Origin: Silvanigrellales bacterium
GTDB lineage: Bacteria > Bdellovibrionota_B > Oligoflexia > Silvanigrellales > Silvanigrellaceae
Length of the DNA stretch: 41,859 nt
Direction: 5' to 3'
Assembly (NCBI GenBank): GCA_020247005.1
Contig: JADCJN010000058.1
Coordinates: 1 to 41,859, forward strand
Shown here: one piece after another, positions 16,750 to 25,195 of the stretch
How positions within the stretch are numbered: position 1 is the first letter of the stretch
Layout of the letters: every line of letters begins with the position of its first letter
Program-made: the position numbers and the translations under genes
Notes under the pieces: model-generated
The model's database searches: none
Told to the model about the DNA's origin: nothing
What the model saw: the letters and a program-made list of their open reading frames with translations, nothing else

Positions 16750-17409
16750 TCACAGCGAAGGAAACACAAGCGTCAGGGTCTTATTTACGGCGGGGTCGTA
16801 CGCATGATTTTCGCTCTCGGTGCAGATGTCGATTCTCGACATTCCCTTGCCATAAAAGGCGCCACCGGTGTCGACGACGCGAAATTCAATGACGCGGCCG
16901 TACTTGCGTTCTAGCTCCAAGATGCGGAGCTTTGTTCCGTAGGGGATGCCATTTTCGTTGTCCATGGCAACAGAAACGTAGGAGCCTTTTCCACGCAGGT
17001 ACTGCTGAAGTGTTTGCAGTGGCTTCGAACGGCGGTCTACGTAGCCTCCCTGCAGCGGAGAGCTGTCGGGAAAGTAGCCTGTGGACTTCGATTTGAAGAT
17101 CTTCGAACCCTTCGGAATGACTCCGGGCGTTGGAGTTGGCGCATCAGACAGTGTGCACTGTTCTGCGGTGCGCCCAATGTCGACGAAGTTCTCTTCGGTG
17201 CAGCCCGATTGCTTGAGACAGGGCACACCTCCCCCCCAGTCACAACAGGTGGCCAGTGCGGAGATGTTGCAGGAGCTGGGAGTGCCGTCGACCTCGCCAT
17301 CGACCTCGACATCGCCAAAGTCAGCATGAGCGTTGGAAGAAGGAAACAAAAGAGCAGTGGCTATGAACAAGGCCGATGCAAGGGCAGATTTTTTTGAGAA
17401 AAGGGGCAT
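16750..17409 (-). CDS. Secreted 3D-domain protein (cell-wall-active enzyme fold) with Cys-rich N-terminal part
   Basis: A 219-aa protein with a signal peptide (ALASALFIATALLFPSSNAHA). Residues ~30-95 hold at least seven cysteines in CNISALATCCDWGG, VPCLKQSGCTEEN and EQCTLSD. The C-terminal ~120 residues form a 3D domain: STGYFPDSS, then YVSVAMDNENGIPYGTKLRI and FRVVDTGGAFYGKGMSRIDI. This carries the three conserved aspartates (SxxMDxxxxxPYGTxL and VxDTGGAxxGxxxDI) shared with MltA lytic transglycosylases and resuscitation-factor-like proteins, so a peptidoglycan-cleaving role is likely. The ATG at 17409 has GAAGAGG upstream. It converges on the kinase gene with only 4 bp between stops and is divergent from the NtrC-like regulator. 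Confidence 0.8.
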   Translation of the reverse strand: MPLFSKKSALASALFIATALLFPSSNAHADFGDVEVDGEVDGTPSSCNISALATCCDWGGGVPCLKQSGCTEENFVDIGRTAEQCTLSDAPTPTPGVIPKGSKIFKSKSTGYFPDSSPLQGGYVDRRSKPLQTLQQYLRGKGSYVSVAMDNENGIPYGTKLRILELERKYGRVIEFRVVDTGGAFYGKGMSRIDICTESENHAYDPAVNKTLTLVFPSL

Positions 17410-17753
17410 GAATTTCGCCTCTTCATGTTAAAAAAAAACGATTCTCTTTTCAGGCAACTCTCAAATCAGAAACAAACGAATCGGAATGGAATGGCTGTGG
17501 AGCGTTGATCTTTCGTTCGCCACCAAAGTTCGTCAATGGACGAACTTTGGCAGGCTTGAGACGGCACCAGTCAGGAATTGACAAGGCATCCGCAGGATGC
17601 GGCATGCTCAGGGTCCGCAGAAATGCAGAGCTCACGTAAAAATTCAATAATTATAGTATTTTGAAGAGATTCTTTCCAAGAATTGGACACCTCCGATTGC
17701 GGACTGTTCCAATCGCAATTATTCGTGGAAAAGAGAAAATTCAGTTATTTCGC
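17410..17753. other. 344-bp divergent intergenic region with AT-rich promoter DNA and a strong hairpin
   Basis: This separates the 3D-protein gene and the NtrC-like regulator. It contains a run of A (17431-17439), the perfect 12-bp inverted repeat at 17523-17550, and an AT-rich tract (17636-17662) holding TATAGT, a plausible -10 for the rightward gene. A 65-codon leftward open frame across 17450-17647 shows no recognisable motif and is not called. Confidence 0.5.
17523..17550. repeat. Perfect 12-bp inverted repeat with 4-base loop
   Basis: CCAAAGTTCGTC, loop AATG, GACGAACTTTGG. No T-tract follows on either strand, so it is not a classical terminator. Its position between divergent promoters suggests an operator for a dimeric regulator, or a structured leader of the leftward 3D gene. 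Confidence 0.8.
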
Positions 17754-19283
17754 ATGTGGAGAGTCGACTTGGAACTTCAAGAGTCCCTGCTCGTCGTCGA
17801 AGACCGTGCCCTCGACCGTGAGGCCATCCGTCGCCACGCGGAAGTGCTTGGTCTCCAATGCGCGTTTGCCAAAGATGCCGCTGAGGCCCTGCATTTTGTC
17901 CAGGAACGGGCCCCGTTCGATTACGCCCTAGTGGATCTTCACCTCGGAAATGAGGACGAGGGTCAGTCTGGACTCTCTCTCATTTCAGCGCTCCGAGCGC
18001 AGACAGCCGAGTTGGGAATCGTCGCTGTGAGCGCCGACCCGCGCCTCACAACGTGGCTTGAAGCCGAACGCGCGGGTGCCTCCCTCTTTTTGCGCAAACC
18101 TGTGCTTTCAACCGAAGAGCTCGCGGTGGCGCTGGAAACAGTGGCGCAAAAACGTTGGTACTCGAGCGGCAAAGAGTCTGTATTCGACCACTCCACATTT
18201 CCGCCTGCTCTTCTTCAAGAGTGCCCACTGGGCATTGTGCTCGACCAAGCGAAAGTGTCGCTGCTTCAGAAGCTCGCCAAAGGGCCTTCCATGCCCTTGG
18301 TCGTGTGCGGAGAGTCGGGAACAGGCCGCGACGAGGTTGCGCATCTTCTGCATCGGCTTCGATTGCAGCAAAGCGATAAAATTCCCTTTGTGAAAATAGA
18401 CTGCTCACAAGGGAACGCCGAGACTCTCGGTCGGCGTCTCTTCGGCTACGTGCCCTCGTCGGCTTCCGAGGGCACGTCCCTTTCTTCATTCGGCGCTCTC
18501 GCATTGGCACTTGGTGGCATTCTTTATCTCGACCACATCGACAAAGCGCCCGCGGAGGTTCAAGAGGAACTCGCCCGGGTCGTTGCCGAGGGCATGTACG
18601 ACAGACGCGGAGACGGCAAGTCGATGTTCTCGAGCTTTCAGCTCGTTTGCTCTTGCACCACATCTACCGACAAAGCCGTGTCGTTGGGAAACCTCGTGCC
18701 TTCCCTGCGCACACAGCTTTTAGGTGCAGAAATTCGTTTGCTCCCTCTTCGCCTCCGCACCTTTGAAATGCGCACATTGGTGAGAGTTTTTTTCGCTCGC
18801 CGTGGTCAAAACGCGTCAGACTCTCTTGTGGCCGAAGTTGCGGATCGTTGCCGACGTTACCATTGGCAAGGAAATATTCGAGAACTCTATTCGATATTGA
18901 ATCTTTTTTTGATGCTCAACGATCAAGGAAGTTCGCGTCTCGACTTTGAGCGATTTCCGGAAGTGGCAACTATGTTTCCTCCGGCCGAATTGAAAGAACC
19001 GCCAGTGGAACTCGAAGACGTTTATGAAGCCCCTGATGTGCCCTCCGAGGACGCCGTTCACCCAGTCGCATCAGGTGCTGTCTATTCACATCCCGCTTTG
19101 CTCCTTCTTGCCGACGCACTGAACCGCGATGTGCCGTTGTATGAAGTCATTTCGTCGCTCGAGAAGCAACTTTTGGGCGAGGCTATCAGGAGGCATGGCA
19201 TGAACATGTCGCACGTCTGCGCAGCGCTGCGGATGCCTCGGAGCACGCTAAATTTGAAGCGCCGGCAGCATGGGCTGCCCTAA
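17754..19283 (+). CDS. NtrC-like response regulator with degenerate AAA+ domain and Fis-type HTH
   Basis: About 509 aa. The receiver (residues ~10-125) looks functional: Glu16/Asp17 (VVEDR), phospho-acceptor Asp61 (YALVDLHLG) and Lys115 (FLRKPV). The central ~230 residues align with sigma-54 activator AAA+ domains but are altered. Walker A is GESGTGRDE, with Arg replacing the catalytic Lys. The GAFTGA loop is absent (FGYVPSSASEGTSLSS). Walker B is LYLDHID, with His for the usual Glu. The sequence YHWQGNIRELYSIL keeps the family WxGNVRELxN shape. The C-terminus is a Fis-type helix-turn-helix (MNMSHVCAALRMPRSTLNLKRR). It probably binds DNA without activating sigma-54. ATG 17754 has no ribosome-binding site; TTG 17769 has GGAGAG at good spacing and may be the true start. 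Confidence 0.8.
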   Translation: MWRVDLELQESLLVVEDRALDREAIRRHAEVLGLQCAFAKDAAEALHFVQERAPFDYALVDLHLGNEDEGQSGLSLISALRAQTAELGIVAVSADPRLTTWLEAERAGASLFLRKPVLSTEELAVALETVAQKRWYSSGKESVFDHSTFPPALLQECPLGIVLDQAKVSLLQKLAKGPSMPLVVCGESGTGRDEVAHLLHRLRLQQSDKIPFVKIDCSQGNAETLGRRLFGYVPSSASEGTSLSSFGALALALGGILYLDHIDKAPAEVQEELARVVAEGMYDRRGDGKSMFSSFQLVCSCTTSTDKAVSLGNLVPSLRTQLLGAEIRLLPLRLRTFEMRTLVRVFFARRGQNASDSLVAEVADRCRRYHWQGNIRELYSILNLFLMLNDQGSSRLDFERFPEVATMFPPAELKEPPVELEDVYEAPDVPSEDAVHPVASGAVYSHPALLLLADALNRDVPLYEVISSLEKQLLGEAIRRHGMNMSHVCAALRMPRSTLNLKRRQHGLP

Positions 19284-19284
19284 C

Positions 19285-19327
19285 GTTTGAGAGCTGCCTC
19301 TTCTAAATTCTTCGAGGAGACTCAAAC
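19285..19327. terminator. Possible bidirectional terminator hairpin
   Basis: GTTTGAG (19285-19291) pairs with CTCAAAC (19321-19327), with an inner CCTC/GAGG pair, between two convergent genes. There is no clear T-run, so efficiency is uncertain. Confidence 0.4.
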
Positions 19328-19347
19328 CCATGGTGCGAGTCGCTCGG

Positions 19348-19530
19348 CTATTTCAGTGCGACAAGGGTGTCGAGGTTTTTGCGCAGAGTGCGCAAGGCTT
19401 CGCGGACACTGACTTGGGAGTCTTCGTCGAGCGGCTCAGCACCCGGTTCCTGCGTAATGGAGACGTACAGTTCCAACGTAGAAAGGGCGGCGTAAACCTC
19501 ATGCTTCGAGAAGTCCATTTTTTGGGACAT
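19348..19530 (-). CDS. Small hypothetical protein, 60 aa
   Basis: A short helical, acidic protein (MSQKMDFSKHEVYAALSTLE...) ending in a heptad-like helix (VREALRTLRKNLDTLVALK). The ATG at 19530 has GGAG about 7 bases upstream, which supports translation. The frame is open further upstream to 19572 without a better site. No known family was recognised. It is the last leftward gene after the large TPR protein, 134 bp away, and converges on the NtrC-like regulator. It is called mainly on its start signal and its ordinary amino-acid composition. Confidence 0.55.
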   Translation of the reverse strand: MSQKMDFSKHEVYAALSTLELYVSITQEPGAEPLDEDSQVSVREALRTLRKNLDTLVALK

Positions 19531-19664
19531 TGCTCTGCTCCGTGCGTCAGAATTCTTCTTGGGACTTACCACCCGTTCCTTCCTGTTCGCAACGCTAGAA
19601 TACGAGAAACATGCACCTCTCTGGAATTCACCAGAGGGGGCGCGCGAGCAGAAGGTGCCGACGT

Positions 19665-22600
19665 TTACTCGAGTGGCACGCTTCCGCTGGCGTCACCACG
19701 GTGCTGCGCGGCATAGTTTCGAATGCGGTCGGCGGTGTCCGCGTCGGGAGCGCCGCTCGACAGTGCTGACTCTGCTTGCTGCGCGAACGATTTGCTCTCT
19801 TCTGAAAGCCTCTTGGAGCCCGCTGTCACGGCAGCTTTGATGGGGCCCACTTCCTTCAAGTCAAGCGTGGGAGGAAGCTCGACTTCAAGAAGCTTGCCTG
19901 CCACCTGTTCAGCGAGTTTGGCAGTTTCATAGTATCCCACCGAGCACAATTCGAGGCCTGGTACTTCACATGAAGCGAGGTAAAGAGACTTCACCTTGTC
20001 GTAACGACGCACGATTTCGTCGACTGCGCGCTTGAGTTGCGCTTCGCGCATGGGGTCGATGTCCTTCATGTCGCGCGCTTCAAGCTTCGCAAGCGAGAAC
20101 TTCGCCCGAGCGAGGGTGCGGAATCCATCCTGCGATGCCGGCTTCAAATCAAGCACTCGCGAGATCATGGCTCGCGCGTTGGCTTCCTGAGACATGCGCA
20201 TGTAGATTTCAATCATTTGGGCCCGGGCGAAAATTTCGTCGTCCGCGTTACGGGACATCTTGATGACCCTGTCATAGGCCGCCAGTGCTTCTGTCGACTT
20301 GCCGAATTTGAACTGCATATCGGCGATGTCTTTCGCGACGCGAACCTTCTCTTGAGCAGGCGCTTCCTTCATGTAGATTTCGTAGTCGGCAATAGCGCTC
20401 GCGTATCGGCCTAAGCCTTTGTGCATGTCGGCAGCTTTGAGCCATGCCTGACGTTGCTGGCCTTCTTTTTTGTAGAGTTTCGCGAAGGCTTCATAGTGGT
20501 TCGCAGCGCGCAGCATCTGCCCAAGGCCCTTGCTAAGCTCCGCTGACTGCCAGCGCGCTTCTTTCGCGTAGGGTGATTGCGGATAGGTTCCAAACAGAAG
20601 TTCCATGGTCGTGACAGCGACGTCGATTTTTTTGGCTAGAACGAAGTTCTTTGCCGCCGTATCGAGTGCGACTTCAGCCCTGCGGCTCTTAGGGAATTCC
20701 TTTTGGAAGGCTAGGAATTTGTTCGCTGCAGCCTCATGTTGGGCATCTGCCGCGAGCTTTGTGGCTTGTTCGAAGACAGCGACTTCCACAATGCCACGAA
20801 GGTCTGCGTGGCGCTTTTCAGCGGGTCGCACGCTCTTTCGTTCCGCCAGACGGGCTATTTTTTCAACGTAGACCCAGTCTTTTGTGCCTTGTGCGTCGTC
20901 AATAAGATAACTGACTGCCCCCGATGCATATTTCGCGCGAGGCAGACGATTGAGAGCATCCTCAAAGCGCTTCCGTGCGCTTTCGGCATTGCCCGCCTGG
21001 TGTGTGAGGTAAGCGCCTTGGAACAGACCGCGATCCGCTTCGTCACCTTTGACCAGGGGGCTCAGCGTGTCGAGGGTTGCGACGTAGGCACCAATCACGC
21101 TCGTGTTGCCTGCAGCTTTCGAACGGCGGGCGTAAGAGGGCTCTGGATTCACACCAAGAATGGACTCCCGAGCGCGAGCGGAGTAACGAAGCGCCGCAAC
21201 TTTCACGTCAGCCCGGCGTGCTTTCGCCGCAACGGCATCGCCGCGCGTGGCGGTGTCTGTAGCGCGTTTGATTCGCCAAAGCCCCTCGACTGTTTTGAGG
21301 GCCCAGTCTTCATTCGCGGCGTAGCTCTCGTTGTTAGCAGCAAAGACGTCATGCATGCGCACAAAACGATCGACGTTTTCTCCGCCCGGCTTTTTCGTCA
21401 CCTCTCCCCAAAGAAGAGACTGCGTGCCTGCGATGCGAGGTTCGACTCCGGCGGTCTGCATGCCGTTTGGAAGCTCTTTGATGCGTGCCCACTGTTGTTC
21501 TGTTGAAACGGGGTCTCGTGAAAAGAGCGCGATGTCGAGAACGCGGAATTCCACTCGGGTTCGGAGCTCAGGTGTGGGGTCGCCGATTTGAAGAATGTCG
21601 GCATAGGCGCTCATGGCGCGCTGAGGTTGCCGCGCAACACTGCGAAGAGCAACCTGCTCTGCATAGTAACGAGCGGCGTCGAGCAGGCCGAGTCCTTGCA
21701 ATGTGGCAACGAGATCGGGGTCGATGGTGTCGGAGCGTTGCGCGAGTGCAGTTTCAATAAGACGAGCCGAAGCGCGCAAGCTCACGGGGCCGAGGCTGCC
21801 TTCCGGAGTGCGAATGGCACCTCCCTCCTTGGCTGCTTCCTCGTAGGCGGCCAACGCCCCATTGCTTTTCGCCTTAGCGAGCGACTCCGCTTTGAAGAGT
21901 TTGAATGCGGCGCGAGACTGGCCATCAATGTCGAGTTCAAGAACGCTGTCGATGCTTCCAAAGGAGCCTTTTGATCGCCCCGCCATGGCATCCCATGCGA
22001 CTCCCGTAAGAATGACGCGCTGGCCCTCGTCGCCTTTCGCCTGGCGCACGAAAGTTAATGCGTCGCGCGATGCGGAAGGGTCGCCAATTTTGATGCGAGA
22101 GACAAGGAGTGTGGCCTTCCACTTCGAGCGTGGAGCCGCTGCAGGGAATTGCTTTAAAACTTGGTCAATGATGTTCACGAGCTGGGCGCGTGTTGTTTTC
22201 ACGGCATGATTGATGTCGGAGAACGCGGGGTCTCGGAGTCCGAGGCCGCGGACGTTTTCAAGGTACATGGCCTGCTCTTCATAGAGCCTGATGAGGTTCG
22301 CTCCGACCTGAAGTGCGGGCTGAGAGCCAGGTTTCTGCAGCCGGAAGTCGGACGCTGTTTGGCGGATCTGTGATGCGCGCGCCGCGGCTGCCTGCGCAGT
22401 GAAATTCATTTCTCCGGTGATCTCGGGGTCGCGGCCCACGAAGTCGCCCGCCATCCACGCGGGAGGCTGAGCGGGCGTTCCAAAGAGAGGCGCGAATCGG
22501 CCAGACACCGGAAGGGGGGCTGCGGCGCGAATGGGTGCCCTGCCCTTCCCTTTGCCACTGCCTTTGTTGTTGTCTTTCGATGCGCGCGCTTTTGCCGGCG

Positions 22601-22790
22601 TGGGCTTCCCTTTGTTGTTAGGTTTCTTGGTGTTCTTCTTCGCGTTGAGGCTCACGGAGCCCTGCGCGAAGGCGACACCCGATCCCGGAGAGAGGACTCC
22701 GGCGAGTTCAAGTCCTGCCGTCGAGCCCCCACTCGTGAGCACGAGGGCGAAGCAGAGCGTGGCGTAGAGAGATTTCAGTCTTTTTTGCAT
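19665..22790 (-). CDS. Large secreted TPR-repeat protein, 1041 aa
   Basis: An N-terminal signal peptide (SLYATLCFALVLTSGG...VAFAQG) is followed by a Lys/Asn/Gly-rich low-complexity segment (NTKKPNNKGKPTP, NNKGSGKGKGRAP). About 900 helical residues follow. Recognisable TPR units occur in the C-terminal third (AAANKFLAFQKEFPKSRRAE, VAVTTMELLFGTYPQSPYAK, GRYASAIADYEIYMKEAP, KSTEALAAYDRVIK). Such proteins act as periplasmic scaffolds, and similar long TPR proteins occur in adventurous-motility complexes, but no specific role can be assigned. The ATG at 22790 has GGGAGAG upstream; the frame extends to 23177 only as shadow overlap with the pseudouridine synthase gene. An imperfect -24 motif (TTGGCAC on the minus strand near 22836-22830) lies in its upstream gap. 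Confidence 0.8.
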   Translation of the reverse strand: MQKRLKSLYATLCFALVLTSGGSTAGLELAGVLSPGSGVAFAQGSVSLNAKKNTKKPNNKGKPTPAKARASKDNNKGSGKGKGRAPIRAAAPLPVSGRFAPLFGTPAQPPAWMAGDFVGRDPEITGEMNFTAQAAAARASQIRQTASDFRLQKPGSQPALQVGANLIRLYEEQAMYLENVRGLGLRDPAFSDINHAVKTTRAQLVNIIDQVLKQFPAAAPRSKWKATLLVSRIKIGDPSASRDALTFVRQAKGDEGQRVILTGVAWDAMAGRSKGSFGSIDSVLELDIDGQSRAAFKLFKAESLAKAKSNGALAAYEEAAKEGGAIRTPEGSLGPVSLRASARLIETALAQRSDTIDPDLVATLQGLGLLDAARYYAEQVALRSVARQPQRAMSAYADILQIGDPTPELRTRVEFRVLDIALFSRDPVSTEQQWARIKELPNGMQTAGVEPRIAGTQSLLWGEVTKKPGGENVDRFVRMHDVFAANNESYAANEDWALKTVEGLWRIKRATDTATRGDAVAAKARRADVKVAALRYSARARESILGVNPEPSYARRSKAAGNTSVIGAYVATLDTLSPLVKGDEADRGLFQGAYLTHQAGNAESARKRFEDALNRLPRAKYASGAVSYLIDDAQGTKDWVYVEKIARLAERKSVRPAEKRHADLRGIVEVAVFEQATKLAADAQHEAAANKFLAFQKEFPKSRRAEVALDTAAKNFVLAKKIDVAVTTMELLFGTYPQSPYAKEARWQSAELSKGLGQMLRAANHYEAFAKLYKKEGQQRQAWLKAADMHKGLGRYASAIADYEIYMKEAPAQEKVRVAKDIADMQFKFGKSTEALAAYDRVIKMSRNADDEIFARAQMIEIYMRMSQEANARAMISRVLDLKPASQDGFRTLARAKFSLAKLEARDMKDIDPMREAQLKRAVDEIVRRYDKVKSLYLASCEVPGLELCSVGYYETAKLAEQVAGKLLEVELPPTLDLKEVGPIKAAVTAGSKRLSEESKSFAQQAESALSSGAPDADTADRIRNYAAQHRGDASGSVPLE

Positions 22791-22900
22791 TGCGCTCTCC
22801 CAAAAGATGCGTGGCTGGGGGGAGTATCGGTGCCAAAGAAGATTCTTTGAGGGCAGCGACGCGCGGTGTCGGCTGAAGGGACGCTTTGGAACGCAGGCTG

Positions 22901-23977
22901 TTACTTCATCATTTTCAAATGCATGACCACTTCCTGGAAATCGGCGGGGGGTTGGCTTTCGAAAACCATCCTGCTTCCCGACGCCGGATGCGTCAGCGCC
23001 AGCAGCCTTGCGTGCAACATTTGCCGATTGAGCAGTTTCCCCAATGCGGCGGCGTCCGACTTGTTGTCGGAAAGAGGCTTTTGCGGGAGCGCATAAAGTG
23101 CATCTCCGAGCAGGGGAGCGCGAACGGATGTGAGTTGCACGCGAATTTGGTGAGTGCGGCCTGTGTGGAGGAGGCATTCCACAAGCGATGCTCGTTCTTC
23201 CCCAAAAACGGCGTTCACGGTGTAGTCGAGCCTGGCCCGTTTCCCTTGACCTTCTGCAACCACAGCGAAGCGGAGGCGATTGCGGGGATCGCGACCGTGC
23301 CAGGTTTCAAGAGTCCCGGAAGGGAGAGGAGGGGTTCCGTGACAGAGGGCCAGGTAACGCCTCTCTTGTGTGTGGCTCGAAAACTGTCGCGAAAGTTCGG
23401 TGAGGGCGCGCTGTGACTTTGCAACAACCATGACCCCGCTGGTGTCGCGATCGAGCCTGTGGACGATGCCAGCCCGTTCCGCTCCTCCGAGCGAAGGGAG
23501 CGTCGAGCCACAATGCGCGAGGACGGCATTCACGAGCGTGCCACTGCTTACACCGGCGCCGGGATGAACCACGAGCCCTGCGGGTTTGTCGAGAACCAGG
23601 ATGTCGTCATCTTCGAAAAGAATGGTCAGGGGAATGGCTTCGCCTTGGGGCGGTGTTGAGGCCCGTTCCAGAAAAGAAACGTCTACTGCAACCGTGTGAC
23701 GCGTCTCGACGCGGAACGAAGCTTTGACCCGTTTCCCGTCGACCAAGACAAGCCCCGCATCGATGAGACGAGCGGCAAAGCTTCGCGAAGGAATGGCATC
23801 CACCAAACGCGCCACAACAACGTCGAGACGTTCGGGCGCGTTCAAAGACGCACCCGCAATGGTTACGAGGTTTCCAAAGCTGTCCTCTGCTTTGTGGAGA
23901 AGTGGCTCGTCCGTGTCTTCGGCAGCGGTGTCTTTGGTGTCGATAAGGGCGGAAACTTGGGAAGGAGGCGGCTGCAT
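22901..23977 (-). CDS. RluA/RluD-family 23S rRNA pseudouridine synthase
   Basis: A 358-aa protein that converts specific uridines in large-subunit rRNA to pseudouridine. An N-terminal S4 RNA-binding domain (ERLDVVVARLVDAIPSRSFA, residues ~48-110) is followed by the catalytic domain with catalytic Asp176 in HRLDRDTSGVMVVAK, the conserved HTGRTHQIRVQ and the C-terminal LTHPASG. The layout matches RluD, but RluC and TruC-like members are similar, so the target uridine is unknown. It starts with an ATG at 23977 that overlaps the preceding stop (TGATG), indicating translational coupling with the J-like/HTH gene. Its N-terminal extension of about 45 residues is longer than usual. Confidence 0.9.
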   Translation of the reverse strand: MQPPPSQVSALIDTKDTAAEDTDEPLLHKAEDSFGNLVTIAGASLNAPERLDVVVARLVDAIPSRSFAARLIDAGLVLVDGKRVKASFRVETRHTVAVDVSFLERASTPPQGEAIPLTILFEDDDILVLDKPAGLVVHPGAGVSSGTLVNAVLAHCGSTLPSLGGAERAGIVHRLDRDTSGVMVVAKSQRALTELSRQFSSHTQERRYLALCHGTPPLPSGTLETWHGRDPRNRLRFAVVAEGQGKRARLDYTVNAVFGEERASLVECLLHTGRTHQIRVQLTSVRAPLLGDALYALPQKPLSDNKSDAAALGKLLNRQMLHARLLALTHPASGSRMVFESQPPADFQEVVMHLKMMK

Positions 23978-25140
23978 CAACGGTTCCCGCGAAAGTAACG
24001 CGCACGGAGCTGGGCCCTGTAGTTCTCCGTGAGGGCGTCGACAAGATCAGGGCGCTCGAGCCCAAGGTACCTGAGGTAAGACACCACGAAGCCACGGTAG
24101 TAGACGGGTGCTGGAAGCTTGTCAAAGGCGTCTTCTTCGAGGGCCACCAACTGCGCCTGAGCAAGCCGAATGCGTGAACAGATTTCAGACTCTTCAACAC
24201 CCATGGCGAGCCGCAGTGAGCGCAAAAGAGGACCGCCCAGCACTTCTGCATCAGTCAGAAGCCCCTGAACGACTTTCTGCACGTCTTCTTTGTGTGAGGA
24301 GCGGGCAACGATGTTCACCACCTCGCGCTCCTCACCCCCAATGACGGTGCGTATGGTGCGAGGTGATTCGCCCCCAGGCAAGACGGCACCCTCGAGCAAA
24401 GCCCGAGCCTCGTTTCTTTCCTCTTTGCGGGCCGGCGTTTGTCCGCGCGAAGGTGACGTTCTTGTTGGGAGAGCCTCGCGACGTGACACCCCTTCGGAGG
24501 CAGGCGTCGCGGGGCCGCGGATCCAGGGTTTGTGAGAAGGGGCGCGGACGGTGGGAGGAACCAGGTTGGTTGACCAAGACGTTTCTTTAACGGGCGATTT
24601 TTGAATCGTAGGGAGGGAGGTCTTTTCGCGAGAGAACGGGGCCGCGGCGCGAGCGAGGGCTTCGCGCAATTCGGGGATGCCTTCATTGCTCAGATCAGAA
24701 TCGTTGGCGTCTGAGAATGAGGTGTCCAGATTGAGGAACGGCAAGACGGTGTCGTCTTCGTCGTCGGAAAGAGCGAACTTTCGTGGCGCGTCAGGCTCTT
24801 TGCGCGCTGTGGGTGACGCGAAGATAAGAACGTTGCTTTGGGCGCTGGTTTCCGAAAGAGCATCGGGAGTGATTCCTGGCAACAGCACCGCGGAAACAGC
24901 GCTGTCTTCGTCATTGTCTTCCGCCATTGTAAAGCGTGCGAGAAGCTCCTTGTAAGCCCATTCAATTTCGCTCAGCCCCGCAGGAGCGTCGACAACCTCG
25001 CCGAGACGTTCAAGCGCATTGCCTCGATTTGCCCGCGTTCTTGCCGCCACGTACGCGACGCGAAGATCCTCCAGACTGGCATGTTCGGCAACGCCAAGAA
25101 TGTCGACAGGCTCGCGGGTGTGTTTAGGAAAACCTTGCAT
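23977..25140 (-). CDS. J-domain-like / RodZ-type HTH fusion protein
   Basis: A 387-aa protein. Residues ~10-70 resemble a J domain (VDILGVAEHASLEDLRVAYV... LSEIEWAYKELL) but lack the HPD motif that stimulates Hsp70. The middle (~75-260) is acidic and then Pro/Arg-rich, probably disordered. The last ~100 residues match the RodZ-type helix-turn-helix (HTH_25): GGPLLRSLRLAMGVEESEIC, SRIRLAQAQLVALEEDAFDK, and then VYYRGFVVSYLRYLGL. No membrane segment follows the HTH, unlike RodZ. The ATG at 25140 has GGGAG at good spacing. It sits between the ParA/MinD-like ATPase and the pseudouridine synthase in one leftward operon. A role as partner or adaptor of the ATPase in positioning or cell shape is inferred. 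Confidence 0.75.
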   Translation of the reverse strand: MQGFPKHTREPVDILGVAEHASLEDLRVAYVAARTRANRGNALERLGEVVDAPAGLSEIEWAYKELLARFTMAEDNDEDSAVSAVLLPGITPDALSETSAQSNVLIFASPTARKEPDAPRKFALSDDEDDTVLPFLNLDTSFSDANDSDLSNEGIPELREALARAAAPFSREKTSLPTIQKSPVKETSWSTNLVPPTVRAPSHKPWIRGPATPASEGVSRREALPTRTSPSRGQTPARKEERNEARALLEGAVLPGGESPRTIRTVIGGEEREVVNIVARSSHKEDVQKVVQGLLTDAEVLGGPLLRSLRLAMGVEESEICSRIRLAQAQLVALEEDAFDKLPAPVYYRGFVVSYLRYLGLERPDLVDALTENYRAQLRARYFRGNR

Positions 25141-25195
25141 TCATGCACTCCCTGGCCACGCCCTCGGCCTCCTGCGCGATTTGGATTCTGAGGCC

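Noticed and set aside
17450-17647. 65-codon leftward frame in the gap before the NtrC-like regulator
   Set aside because: No motif, no convincing ribosome-binding site, and it spans the perfect palindrome and promoter DNA. Kept as intergenic.
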